A stretch of DNA of 20,485 bases from Microcaldota archaeon. GTDB lineage: Archaea > Micrarchaeota > Micrarchaeia > Norongarragalinales > UBA10210. Numbering within the stretch: position 1 is the first letter of the stretch; each line of letters opens with the position of its first letter. Under the pieces are notes generated by a model. That model did no database searches. It was given only the letters and a program-made list of their open reading frames with translations, and had not been told where the DNA came from. The position numbers and the translations under genes are program-made. Below are positions 14,019-19,910 of the stretch, piece after piece. Where the stretch lies: the NCBI GenBank assembly GCA_013331595.1, contig DUGE01000004.1, positions 1 to 20,485 of the forward strand, written 5' to 3'.

Positions 14019-14153
14019 TCAATCGGTAGAAACCCTCTTTGCAACAGGAGGCGTCTTCTTGAAAAGCACTTTTGAATCGCAGTACAAACAGCGGATGAAA
14101 TCCAAGTCCTTGAACTCGTACTCGCGGCCGCAATTCGAACACACGAAAGTCAT
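14019..14153 (-). CDS. rpoP: RNA polymerase subunit Rpo12 (RpoP)
   Basis: A 44-aa protein found by translating the gap upstream of uL3: MTFVCSNCGREYEFKDLDFI, then RCLYCDSKVLFKKTPPVAKR, ending VSTD. C5, C8, C22 and C25 make the zinc ribbon of the archaeal P subunit (eukaryotic RPABC4), and the Lys-x-x-Pro-Pro-Val-x-Lys-Arg-Val tail is typical. The ATG is at 14153 with GGGGTTTTGTGAA before it. A longer reading frame in another phase covers the same bases and was set aside. Confidence 0.9.
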   Translation of the reverse strand: MTFVCSNCGREYEFKDLDFIRCLYCDSKVLFKKTPPVAKRVSTD

Positions 14154-14438
14154 TTCACAAAACCCCTTGCGCTTTTTTCAACCAATTGGAAGCCTTAAAC
14201 TAAATTTTTTTGAAAAACCACTCTAGACTATTGATTTGCAAACAATCCACGCGTTCCACCCTTTCGGGTGAAAACTCTAAAAGGACTCAAACTAAACGCC
14301 GAAACTAATATACAGAATGCTGAAACGAGTTTTTAAAGCCTTTCCTTGCCCCAGCTTTGGAGAATAAGTAACCGTTTTACCCTACTTTTTATTCAAAAAT
14401 CACTTATTATTCAAAGCTCCTTGCCCCATCGAATCCCG
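14154..14438. other. 285-base intergenic region upstream of rpoP
   Basis: No protein or RNA gene seen. It contains A/T-rich promoter-like pieces on the minus strand (ATTTAGTTTAAG near 14195-14206, CTTTAAAAAC at 14338-14329, GTATATTAG at 14314-14306) and a small CACCC/GGGTG hairpin around 14259-14272. The first would give an rpoP leader of roughly 25 bases. No C/D-box motifs were found. Confidence 0.35.
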
Positions 14439-14732
14439 CTACTTGCGCGGTTTTGGAGCGCTTCGCAAAACATCCTCAATTATCGCCCTGTGCTCATGAC
14501 CCTCGGGTAAAAGGGCAAGCGTTCCTTCAAGAAACTTGCAGACAGCCGGAGATAAAACGCCTTTTCTGATCGCAACGCCAAACGGCAGTGCTTGAACACG
14601 CTGCTGTTGAAACCAAACGCGCTGCACTCCATCCCCGCCTCTCCTCGGCAGCTTGCGCTGGTCCACAGTGATTATTGAATTCAAATGGTCTTGCAACATT
14701 TGTTCTATGACTGGATGCAATTTCTTTCCCAT
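14439..14732 (-). CDS. Unknown 97-aa protein
   Basis: Begins MGKKLHPVIEQMLQDHLNSI. The first 20 residues look helical; the middle (QRKLPRRGGDGVQRVWFQQQ) is basic and Gln-rich; the second half (SPAVCKFLEGTLALLPEGHE, RAIIEDVLR) is helical with a basic Pro/Lys end. There are no membrane segments. Its ATG is four bases after the stop of the 151-aa gene, so the two form a translationally coupled pair. No family recognised. Confidence 0.65.
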   Translation of the reverse strand: MGKKLHPVIEQMLQDHLNSIITVDQRKLPRRGGDGVQRVWFQQQRVQALPFGVAIRKGVLSPAVCKFLEGTLALLPEGHEHRAIIEDVLRSAPKPRK

Positions 14733-14736
14733 GAGG

Positions 14737-15192
14737 TCACTTCGGCTCGAAGAAATGCTCGCGCGACTTGGACTCGCGGCGGATTTGTTCTATCAACTGC
14801 TTTGCGCGGGAAAGCAGTTCCAAAACCTGCTTTTCAAGGGCGTCAACCTGCTTCTTGAAATCATCGACCTTCGCCTTGTCGAGCTTTGGCTTTTCCTTCA
14901 GCATAAGGGCGACTTGCGCGATGTCGGCAAAATCCTTCTCGCGAATCATCAGCTCTTCAATCGAAAGTATGGCGTAGTCCGCGTCAAGGTTCAATAGGAA
15001 AATCGACTTATTGACAGTATCACTATAATATTGGTGGGTGCCGATGAACTGGATGAAATCGTGTAGCGTTTCAACGGAGTGGTAGCACTGCCTCAAGGTC
15101 GCAGGGCTGTAGCCGAACTGCGCGAGCTCTTTCGAAACGCGCAAGTCCAGTTCACCCTGCTTTTCAGGAAAAACGCTTTCATCGGAAGACAA
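14737..15192 (-). CDS. Unknown 151-aa protein with a C-terminal coiled coil
   Basis: Starts (TTG) MSSDESVFPEKQGELDLRVS. A globular helical part (residues 15-95) includes QCYHSVETLHDFIQFIGTHQ and LNLDADYAILSIEELMIREK. From about 105 to 145 heptad-like Leu/Val spacing (KVDDFKKQVDALEKQVLELL) predicts a coiled coil. The TTG at 15192 is chosen because GGGGTG lies six bases upstream; a GTG at 15201 would add three residues but overlaps that site. A TATA-like TTATTTATTG is well placed upstream. Pairs with the 97-aa gene that follows; the function is unknown. Confidence 0.65.
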   Translation of the reverse strand: MSSDESVFPEKQGELDLRVSKELAQFGYSPATLRQCYHSVETLHDFIQFIGTHQYYSDTVNKSIFLLNLDADYAILSIEELMIREKDFADIAQVALMLKEKPKLDKAKVDDFKKQVDALEKQVLELLSRAKQLIEQIRRESKSREHFFEPK

Positions 15193-15226
15193 AAAAAACA
15201 CCCCTACACAAAAACAAACACGCCAA

Positions 15227-15240
15227 CCAATAAATAATCA
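15227..15240 (-). promoter_or_regulatory. TATA promoter for the 151-aa/97-aa gene pair
   Basis: TGATTATTTATTGG on the minus strand, centred about 27 bases before 15206, would start an mRNA with a leader of roughly 14 bases that just includes the GGGGTG ribosome binding site of the TTG start at 15192. Confidence 0.4.
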
Positions 15241-15283
15241 AGGCTTGGGCGTTCCCCCAAAAATCAACGGCCGAAATGGAAAA

Positions 15284-15465
15284 AGCCTCCGGCGAGAATC
15301 GAACTCGCGACCTTTTGCTTTCCGAACCGCGGGGAACCGTAGGTTCCCCCCAGTTTCAGGGTCTTCCTGACCCCCTCCTTCTTTCAAAGGAAAGGAATTA
15401 GAAAGGGGAAACCATTGGTTTCCCCTTCTTACCATGCAAACGCTCTACCCCTGAGCTACGGAGGC
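15284..15465 (-). tRNA. tRNA-Thr(GGT) with a 110-base intron in the anticodon loop
   Basis: Exons give acceptor GCCTCCG/CGGAGGC, D arm GCTC-AGGGGTA-GAGC, anticodon stem TTTGC/GCAAA with loop ATGGTAA (anticodon GGT, Thr), variable AGGTC, T arm GCGAG-TTCGATT-CTCGC and discriminator T. The mature tRNA is 72 bases and CCA is not encoded. The intron sits at the usual archaeal position after base 37; with A repeats at the junction it is 15429-15320, give or take a base. It is almost wholly made of hairpins. Probably spliced by the tRNA endonuclease; I did not model the bulge-helix-bulge. Confidence 0.92.
15320..15429 (-). repeat. Hairpin-packed intron of tRNA-Thr(GGT)
   Basis: Three perfect palindromes in plus-strand coordinates: GGGGAACC-GTA-GGTTCCCC (15331-15349), GGGTC-TTCCT-GACCC (15359-15373) and GGGGAAACC-ATT-GGTTTCCCC (15405-15425), with a weaker CTTT/AAAG one between. 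The first and last share nearly the same arm. In RNA the first has a C-UACG-G loop, a known extra-stable tetraloop type. Confidence 0.75.
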
Positions 15466-15496
15466 AACAATCGGGAATTATAGAAAGTGATGCCAA

Positions 15497-15510
15497 TTAA
15501 TATAAATTAG
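15497..15510. promoter_or_regulatory. A/T-rich core between divergent tRNA-Thr and eL40
   Basis: TTAATATAAATTAG lies in the 99 bases between the two divergent genes. Read on the plus strand its TATA centre would start eL40 mRNA near 15530. Read on the minus strand (TTTATATTAA) it would start the pre-tRNA about 10 bases before its 5' end. One TATA-like core may serve both directions. Confidence 0.4.
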
Positions 15511-15564
15511 CCGCAACAAATACTTTCCTTCTAACTTAGTTTTTAGAGTTAAAGTGATGTTTAA

Positions 15565-15723
15565 ATGGGCAAAGTTCCTCTCGCCGACAAGGCTTTCTTG
15601 AGCGTAGTCATCTGCATGAAATGCAAGACGCGCAACCCGCGCGGCGCAGTGCGCTGCCGCAAGTGCAACTATCCCCACTTAAGGCCCAAGCGCGCGAGAA
15701 AGAAGGAAGCCAAGGGCAAGTAA
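15565..15723 (+). CDS. rpl40e: Ribosomal protein eL40
   Basis: A 52-aa archaeal/eukaryotic zinc-binding large-subunit protein: MGKVPLADKAFLSVVICMKC, then KTRNPRGAVRCRKCNYPHLR, ending PKRARKKEAKGK. C17, C20, C31 and C34 form the zinc site, and CMKCKTRNP...CRKCNYPHLRPK is the eL40 signature. GTGATG lies five bases before the ATG at 15565. It stands alone between two tRNA genes on a small unit of its own. Confidence 0.93.
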   Translation: MGKVPLADKAFLSVVICMKCKTRNPRGAVRCRKCNYPHLRPKRARKKEAKGK

Positions 15724-15724
15724 C

Positions 15725-15764
15725 CTAATCCTCGGGGAAAACTACGTTTTCCCCTGGCGATTAG
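15725..15764 (+). terminator. Long hairpin right after eL40
   Basis: An outer CTAATC/GATTAG pair (15725-15730, 15759-15764) encloses a perfect inner stem GGGGAAAAC-TAC-GTTTTCCCC (15734-15754). It begins one base after the stop codon. The inner stem closely resembles a palindrome in the nearby tRNA-Thr intron, so it may be a member of that family used as an mRNA 3' end; no T-run follows, so classical termination is uncertain. Confidence 0.45.
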
Positions 15765-15805
15765 TCCGCCTCACCCCTTTCCTCCGACGAACTTCCCTCT
15801 TTTTA

Positions 15806-15816
15806 GTTTTTTAATT
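15806..15816 (+). promoter_or_regulatory. TATA promoter of tRNA-Leu
   Basis: GTTTTTTAATT is centred about 28 bases upstream of the tRNA 5' end at 15839, the distance expected if transcription starts at or just before the mature tRNA. Confidence 0.5.
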
Positions 15817-15878
15817 CCATTAGCGTATAGTTTAGCGTGCAGGGGTGGCAGAGCCTGGCCAAATGCGGGAGGCTTAAG

Positions 15879-15935
15879 AAGCCTTTTTCTTTCCCGAAAG
15901 AAAAAGCCTTGGGAAAAAGAAAGGGCTTTTGAGAA
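15879..15935 (+). repeat. Anticodon-loop intron of tRNA-Leu
   Basis: Contains the palindrome CTTTTTCTTT-CCCG-AAAGAAAAAG (15883-15906), ten perfect pairs, then a purine-rich GGGAAAAAGAAAGGG segment. Boundaries may shift by a base because of A repeats. Confidence 0.7.
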
Positions 15936-15966
15936 ACCTCCTCTCTTAGGAGTTCGCCGGTTCAAA

Positions 15967-16026
15967 CGGGCTTTTCTTTTGTAAAAGAAAAGACCCGCGG
16001 AAAAGAAAACCGCGGTTGCCTGAAAA
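15967..16026 (+). repeat. T-loop intron of tRNA-Leu, two hairpins
   Basis: CGGG plus CTTTTCTTTT-GT-AAAAGAAAAG plus CCCG (15967-15997) is followed by CCGCGG-AAAAGAAAA-CCGCGG (15995-16015), overlapping by three bases. Exact ends are uncertain within the AAA runs on both sides. Confidence 0.7.
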
Positions 16027-16042
16027 TCCGGCCCCCTGCACT

Positions 16043-16076
16043 GACAGACCTTTTCTTTGTAAAGAAAAGGTCTGTC
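16043..16076. repeat. 34-bp perfect palindrome just past tRNA-Leu
   Basis: GACAGACCTTTTCTTT, then GT, then AAAGAAAAGGTCTGTC: sixteen perfect pairs starting three bases after the tRNA. The centre resembles the T-loop intron palindrome. It could end or protect the tRNA transcript, or be a copy of the same palindromic element. Confidence 0.7.
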
Positions 16077-16113
16077 AACCCCAAAAGAAACATTGGGGCC
16101 GGTCAACCCCAAA
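16074..16113. repeat. Short direct repeat and small hairpin before glycerate kinase
   Basis: GTCAACCCCAAA occurs at 16074-16085 and 16102-16113. Between them CCCCAA (16079-16084) and TTGGGG (16093-16098) form a hairpin. No clear promoter for the kinase is seen here, so it may be read through from tRNA-Leu. Confidence 0.5.
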
Positions 16114-16134
16114 GAAAAACAACGATGGTTTCAC

Positions 16135-17391
16135 TTGAAAATCAAAAACTATCCGCAATTGGCCGTCACGCCCGAGAGAAAACTCGCCTTGCAGGCGTTC
16201 GAAAAGGCCCTCAAGGCAATAGACCCCTACGCCATAACAAAAAAAGAAGCGCCTAAAATCAAAGCCCGTGAATTCCAAAGGATTTTCGTAGTTGCTTTCG
16301 GCAAGGCGAGCGTGGCCATGGCCAAGGCAGTTGAAGAGACGCTCCCGGTTTTCAAGGGCGTTGCCGCATCCCCTTTTCCAGCAAAGCTCAGGAAAATGCG
16401 CGTGATTTCCGCAGGCCACCCCATTCCCAACGAAAAAAGCGTCAAGGCGGGAAAAGAAATACTTGAATTAGTCAGGCAGGCGAAGGAAAACGATTTGGTG
16501 CTGTGCCTCATTTCAGGCGGCGGATCTGCACTGGCGGAAATACCCCGCGTTTCGCTTCAGGCACTATGCGAATCGACGGACACGCTCTTGCGCAACGGCG
16601 CGAACATCCAGGAAATAAACTGCATCAGGAGGCACCTCAGTGAAATAAAGGGCGGAAAGCTCGCGAAAGCATGCAAAGGCAAAATGATTGCACTCGTCCT
16701 GTCCGACGTGGTTGGAGACCGCTTGGACTGCATTGCTTCGGGAACTGCAATAGGCGATTCCACCACATTCTCCCAGGCGCTTTCAATCGCCAGAAAATAC
16801 CGCGTGCGCAACAAGGAGGTTTTGGCATTGCTTGAGAAAGGCGCACGGGGAGGCATAGCCGAAAACCCGAGGCGGGTTAAGGCGAAAAACATCATAATCG
16901 CCAGCAACGGCACTGCCCTGGCTGCGGCGAAAAAGTTTTTGCAAGCCAGAGGCGTGAAATTCCGGCGGGTTTTCAATAACTTTGAAGCCAATGCCGACGG
17001 CCTCGGCGCGAGATTCGCGCGCGAATTGCGCAAGGGAAGTTTCATCGCAGGCGGAGAGAGCACGGTCGTCGTCAAGGGCAATGGCAAGGGAGGCCGCAGC
17101 CAGCAAATGGCTTTAAGGGCATTGGAAAACTTTCCGCTCAGAGAAAACGAAGGCATGCTCATCGCCTGTTTTGCAACCGACGGCATGGACGGAAATTCCC
17201 GCAATGCAGGCGCGATAGTTGACAAAATTACGCTCGGGAAAGCCAACAAGCTGAAGCTGGACGCAAGGAAATTTTTGGGGAACAACGACTCCGCATCGTT
17301 CTTCGACAAAACAAAAAGCAGCATTAAAACGGCTTACACTGGAACCAACGCCAACGATTTGGTCATTGGCCTGAAAAAACAACTGCGGTAA
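16135..17391 (+). CDS. Glycerate 2-kinase (MOFRL family)
   Basis: A 418-aa enzyme that phosphorylates D-glycerate to 2-phosphoglycerate with ATP. The N-terminal Rossmann-like domain carries VVAFGKASVAMAKAVE (52-67), ISAGHPIPNEKSVKAGKEIL (91-110) and LCLISGGGSAL (123-133). The C-terminal MOFRL domain carries AGGESTVVVKGNGKGGRSQQ (305-324) and ATDGMDGNSRNAGAIV (347-362), with the end TGTNANDLVIGLK. The frame is open upstream to 16093, but homologues start at (M)KIKN, so the TTG at 16135 is preferred; an ATG at 16125 is out of frame. It converges with the reductase gene with one base between stops. Confidence 0.9.
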   Translation: MKIKNYPQLAVTPERKLALQAFEKALKAIDPYAITKKEAPKIKAREFQRIFVVAFGKASVAMAKAVEETLPVFKGVAASPFPAKLRKMRVISAGHPIPNEKSVKAGKEILELVRQAKENDLVLCLISGGGSALAEIPRVSLQALCESTDTLLRNGANIQEINCIRRHLSEIKGGKLAKACKGKMIALVLSDVVGDRLDCIASGTAIGDSTTFSQALSIARKYRVRNKEVLALLEKGARGGIAENPRRVKAKNIIIASNGTALAAAKKFLQARGVKFRRVFNNFEANADGLGARFARELRKGSFIAGGESTVVVKGNGKGGRSQQMALRALENFPLRENEGMLIACFATDGMDGNSRNAGAIVDKITLGKANKLKLDARKFLGNNDSASFFDKTKSSIKTAYTGTNANDLVIGLKKQLR

Positions 17392-17392
17392 A

Positions 17393-18349
17393 TTACTTTT
17401 TCAATACTTCCCGGTTCACGACGTGTTCCGGAGTTTTCCCGCCGGCGAAATCAACCACCGCTTTTACGGCGAGCAAGGCCATTTGCGCGCGCGCTTCTTT
17501 CGATGCCGAAGCGATGTGCGGCGTTGCGACGAGGTTAGGCTGCCGGAGCAGTTCGGCATTGACGTCCTGCTCGTTCTCGAAAACGTCCAGCGCCGCGAAA
17601 ATGCGCTTTCGCGACAATTCTTTAATCAAGGCATTTTCGTCAACCACTGGCCCGCGGGCGGTGTTAATCAAAATCGCGCCGTCCTTCAGGGAAGCCAATT
17701 GCCCTGCGCCAATCAAATGCTTCGTGTTTGCGTTCAAGGGACAGTGGAGGGTAATGACGTCGGATTCCCTCAGCAAATCTAGAATGCTCCGGGACTCGAA
17801 CTCATCGTGATTGGAAAGCGTGGGGTCGTTGTAAATCACCTTCATTTCGAACGCATCGTGCGCCATTTGCGCGACTTTCCCGCCAATGCGGCCCAACCCT
17901 ATAACGCCAAGGGTTTTTCCCTTCAATTCAGTGCCAACAAACAAGCTCGGCTTCCATCCGTGGTATTTTCCGGCAACAACAAATTCGTGGGCTTCAACGA
18001 CCCTGCGCGCTGCCACGAGAATCAAAGCAATGGTGTGCTCGGCAGTGGCGTAAGTCAAAACGTCCGGAGTGTTCGTGACCACTATGCCCCTGCGCGTTGC
18101 CTCGGCAACGTCGATGTTGTCAAAGCCAACCGCATAATTCGAAATCAGCTTCAGGTTTGGCGCCGCGTCCATAACCGCCGCGTCCATCTTGTCGGTCAAC
18201 AGGGAAATGACCGCATCCCGGTCCCTAATGCGCGCCAAGATTTCCTCACTGGACAAAAACCGCTCTTCGCCGTTCACGTCAACTTCCAAATGGGAAAGCA
18301 AATCCAAATGCGCGGGAAGCTTGTAGTCAACTAAAACCTTGAACGCCAT
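17393..18349 (-). CDS. Glyoxylate/hydroxypyruvate reductase (D-2-hydroxyacid dehydrogenase)
   Basis: A 318-aa NAD(P)-dependent dehydrogenase. The nucleotide-binding GLGRIG (151-156) follows KGKTLGVI; D175 after the second strand suggests NAD preference. Catalytic Arg is in NTARGPVVDE (R232), the Glu in DVFENEQ (E260; Q replaces the usual Pro) and His in TPHIAS (H278). NYAVGFDNIDV and NTPDVLTYATAEHTIALIL are family hallmarks. Phosphoglycerate dehydrogenase is the main alternative; the length without a regulatory domain and the neighbouring glycerate kinase favour glyoxylate/hydroxypyruvate reduction. The ATG at 18349 is preceded by GGGGTG, six bases clear of it. Confidence 0.85.
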   Translation of the reverse strand: MAFKVLVDYKLPAHLDLLSHLEVDVNGEERFLSSEEILARIRDRDAVISLLTDKMDAAVMDAAPNLKLISNYAVGFDNIDVAEATRRGIVVTNTPDVLTYATAEHTIALILVAARRVVEAHEFVVAGKYHGWKPSLFVGTELKGKTLGVIGLGRIGGKVAQMAHDAFEMKVIYNDPTLSNHDEFESRSILDLLRESDVITLHCPLNANTKHLIGAGQLASLKDGAILINTARGPVVDENALIKELSRKRIFAALDVFENEQDVNAELLRQPNLVATPHIASASKEARAQMALLAVKAVVDFAGGKTPEHVVNREVLKK

Positions 18350-18386
18350 CCAAACACACCCCTTCAAACAAAAAGTCCAACGAAAT

Positions 18387-19196
18387 TCAAGTTGTGCAAG
18401 AGTAATGATAGTTTGAGCAAATGCTGGCTACATACGTTGGAGTTTCACCATTTTGCGGAATCCCGCCTCGCCTTGCAACAGCTCCAGGGCCTGCGTTGTA
18501 AGCAGCCAAAGCCAATTCAACGCTCCCGAAACTATTCAGCTGCTTTGCCAAATATTTAATTCCACACCACACGTTGGAATCATAGTTTAACAATTGCTTC
18601 TCGCTCAGTCCGCATTCTCCCATTCCGGTTGCAGGCATTATTTGCATTAAGCCCAAAGCGCCAGCCTTAGATCTCGAAAATTTTCCGTAACAGCTTTCCT
18701 GGAGTGCAACAGCGCAAGCGAGCTTGAAAGGATCTTCAACACGAACCTTGCTTTGGAGATTATTTAACTGCGGCGCGTACTTGGCAATAATCGCACTCAC
18801 TTCAGGCGAAGCAATGCAAAGCTGCCCTCCGGAATTTCTCAGTGACGGGCAGGAAGCGGGAATGCGCGCTCCTGAAGGAAAACTTCCGGCAGTGCCTCCG
18901 TTGAAAGCACGGCTGTAATCGGCAGTGCGCGGCACTGGGTTTCCGCTTTTTTCGCTCGCACCGGCAACGTCCAGCCCTCCAACATCAACAGAAGGGGCGT
19001 TGCTCGCCTCAAGCGCGGCCCTGATCTTATCGTAATCTATCGTTCCTGAAACAAGCACAGGTTCTTTTTCTATCTTCTCTCCCAAAAACAATACTGCCGC
19101 GTCGCTTGGAAGCACTGAGGAAGGCGATGCCGCAATCGCAAGCGTAACAGCTGAAGCCAAAAGCACGAAAGCAAGAAGAATTTTTGAAGTTTGCAA
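18387..19196 (-). CDS. Membrane-anchored lytic transglycosylase (SLT) domain protein
   Basis: A 269-aa protein. From the TTG at 19196 it begins MQTSKILLAFVLLASAVTLA, a signal peptide or membrane anchor (5-23), then a Ser/Ala/Gly-rich linker to about residue 125, then an SLT domain: CAVALQESCYG (catalytic Glu E167), GALGLMQIMPATG (180-192), WCGIKYLAKQL and LALAAYNAGPGAVARRGG (229-246). Eight cysteines outside the membrane suggest disulfides. The TTG is preceded by GTGAT; a TTG at 19283 overlapping the trmI stop would add 29 residues with a basic tail. Archaea lack murein, so the substrate may be a host or prey cell wall, another glycan, or a pilus or secretion channel role. Confidence 0.85.
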   Translation of the reverse strand: MQTSKILLAFVLLASAVTLAIAASPSSVLPSDAAVLFLGEKIEKEPVLVSGTIDYDKIRAALEASNAPSVDVGGLDVAGASEKSGNPVPRTADYSRAFNGGTAGSFPSGARIPASCPSLRNSGGQLCIASPEVSAIIAKYAPQLNNLQSKVRVEDPFKLACAVALQESCYGKFSRSKAGALGLMQIMPATGMGECGLSEKQLLNYDSNVWCGIKYLAKQLNSFGSVELALAAYNAGPGAVARRGGIPQNGETPTYVASICSNYHYSCTT

Positions 19197-19279
19197 GCCA
19201 ATCACAGAGCGCCTTAAAAAGAGTTTCTCGCCGGCGGTTTTTCTTTCTTCCGATTTTGCCCGTTTTGCTTTGCGACCTC

Positions 19280-19855
19280 TCAAGGCTTGCGGAGGAAAAC
19301 CTGGAAAGTAGTGTGAGTCAAGCCGACGTTCTTCGGCCTCGTTCCCCTTTCGCGCACAAGCCACTCACGCACTATGCCCTCGACGGTCATGAGGTGCTCG
19401 AAGCCCTGCTTTTCTCCCTCCAAGACAAAATCGCGCACTTGCTCGGTGTTGGGAATGAAGCCGACGCACAAGCCTCTCGATTTTAAGGATTGGAAAGCTC
19501 CCGAAAGCAGGAGGTTCGAATCTCCACAATCTAAAACTATGCAATCCAAATCTTTTTCTTCAAAACCTTCAGCTGCATCCTTGAGCTTGAACTCCACGCG
19601 CTCGGTAAAGCCCGCCTTGTCGATATTCTTCTTTGCAATGGCAAGAAATTCCTCGCGCTTTTCGTACGAGTAAACCTTGCCTTTCACCCCAACAACGTTT
19701 GCCAGGAAAACCGTGAGCCAGCCGGAACCGCTTCCAGCTTCTGCAACGCGGTCGCCCTCGCCAATGCCCGCAAACCCCAACAGCATGCCCGCGTCCTTGT
19801 GCAGGACCACTTGCGGCCCGCGCTTGAATTTTTTCCAGTCGAAAAAAGGAATCAT
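19280..19855 (-). CDS. trmI: tRNA (adenine-N1)-methyltransferase, TrmI family, short form
   Basis: A 191-aa S-adenosylmethionine enzyme expected to make m1A at 57/58 in the tRNA T-loop. It has RGPQVVLHKDAGMLLGF (12-28), the SAM motif EAGSGSG (39-45), VYSYEKREEFLAIAKKN with E65, LDCGDSN (108-114) in place of the usual D-x-P-D-P-W, and the diagnostic end REWLVRERGTRPKNVGLTHT (163-182). It lacks the ~70-residue N-terminal beta domain of standard archaeal TrmI. Start ATG 19855 has GGGCGTGAAAA before it but overlaps the stop of a well-initiated 10-codon frame. Loss of the N-terminal domain or a different target cannot be told apart. Confidence 0.8.
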   Translation of the reverse strand: MIPFFDWKKFKRGPQVVLHKDAGMLLGFAGIGEGDRVAEAGSGSGWLTVFLANVVGVKGKVYSYEKREEFLAIAKKNIDKAGFTERVEFKLKDAAEGFEEKDLDCIVLDCGDSNLLLSGAFQSLKSRGLCVGFIPNTEQVRDFVLEGEKQGFEHLMTVEGIVREWLVRERGTRPKNVGLTHTTFQVFLRKP

Positions 19856-19884
19856 TTTTTCACGCCCACATGTTTGTTAGCCAT
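19852..19884 (-). other. 10-codon leader frame overlapping the trmI start
   Basis: MANKHVGVKK with stop TGA at 19854-19852, overlapping the trmI ATG as ATGA. It has the strongest initiation signal here (GGTGGTTTTGA-ATG). It ends in a run of six A, where one extra A or a -1 slip would join it to trmI as MANKHVGVKKMIPFFDW. It is therefore a leader peptide, a frameshift site, or the true N-terminus if one base is missing. Confidence 0.4.
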
Positions 19885-19910
19885 TCAAAACCACCGTTTC
19901 ATTGAATTAA

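Larger units (their letters stand above)
15839..16040 (+). tRNA. tRNA-Leu(TAA) with two introns, one in the T-loop
   Basis: Acceptor GCAGGGG/CCCCTGC, class II D arm with CCTGGCC, anticodon stem GGAGG/CCTCC with loop CTTAAGA (anticodon TAA, Leu), long variable arm TCTCTTAGGAGTTC, T stem GCCGG/CCGGC, discriminator A. Two insertions must be removed: about 57 bases in the anticodon loop (15879-15935) and about 60 bases inside the T-loop (15967-16026), which splits TTCAAA from the last T. Joined exons give a faultless 85-base tRNA-Leu with T-loop TTCAAAT. CCA is not encoded. The first intron is canonical; the second is at a rare position. Confidence 0.92.

Noticed and set aside
13921..14142. 73-codon minus-strand frame upstream of uL3
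   Set aside because: Out of phase with rpoP, whose zinc ribbon is in the other frame, and it runs across the terminator-like site.
15238..15435. 65-codon minus-strand frame across tRNA-Thr
   Set aside because: It lies inside the tRNA and its hairpin intron and has no coding character.
15771..16112. 113-codon minus-strand frame across tRNA-Leu
   Set aside because: Antisense to a well-formed tRNA with its introns; the Lys/Phe/Arg-rich product only reflects the pyrimidine and purine runs of the palindromes.
15290..16130. CRISPR array or insertion-sequence ends suggested by the many repeats
   Set aside because: The repeats are palindromes of different sequence without regular spacers, and no transposase frame is present; they fit tRNA introns and flanks.
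16125..16134. ATG at 16125 as the glycerate kinase start
   Set aside because: It is out of frame with the kinase; the in-frame TTG at 16135 matches the family N-terminus.
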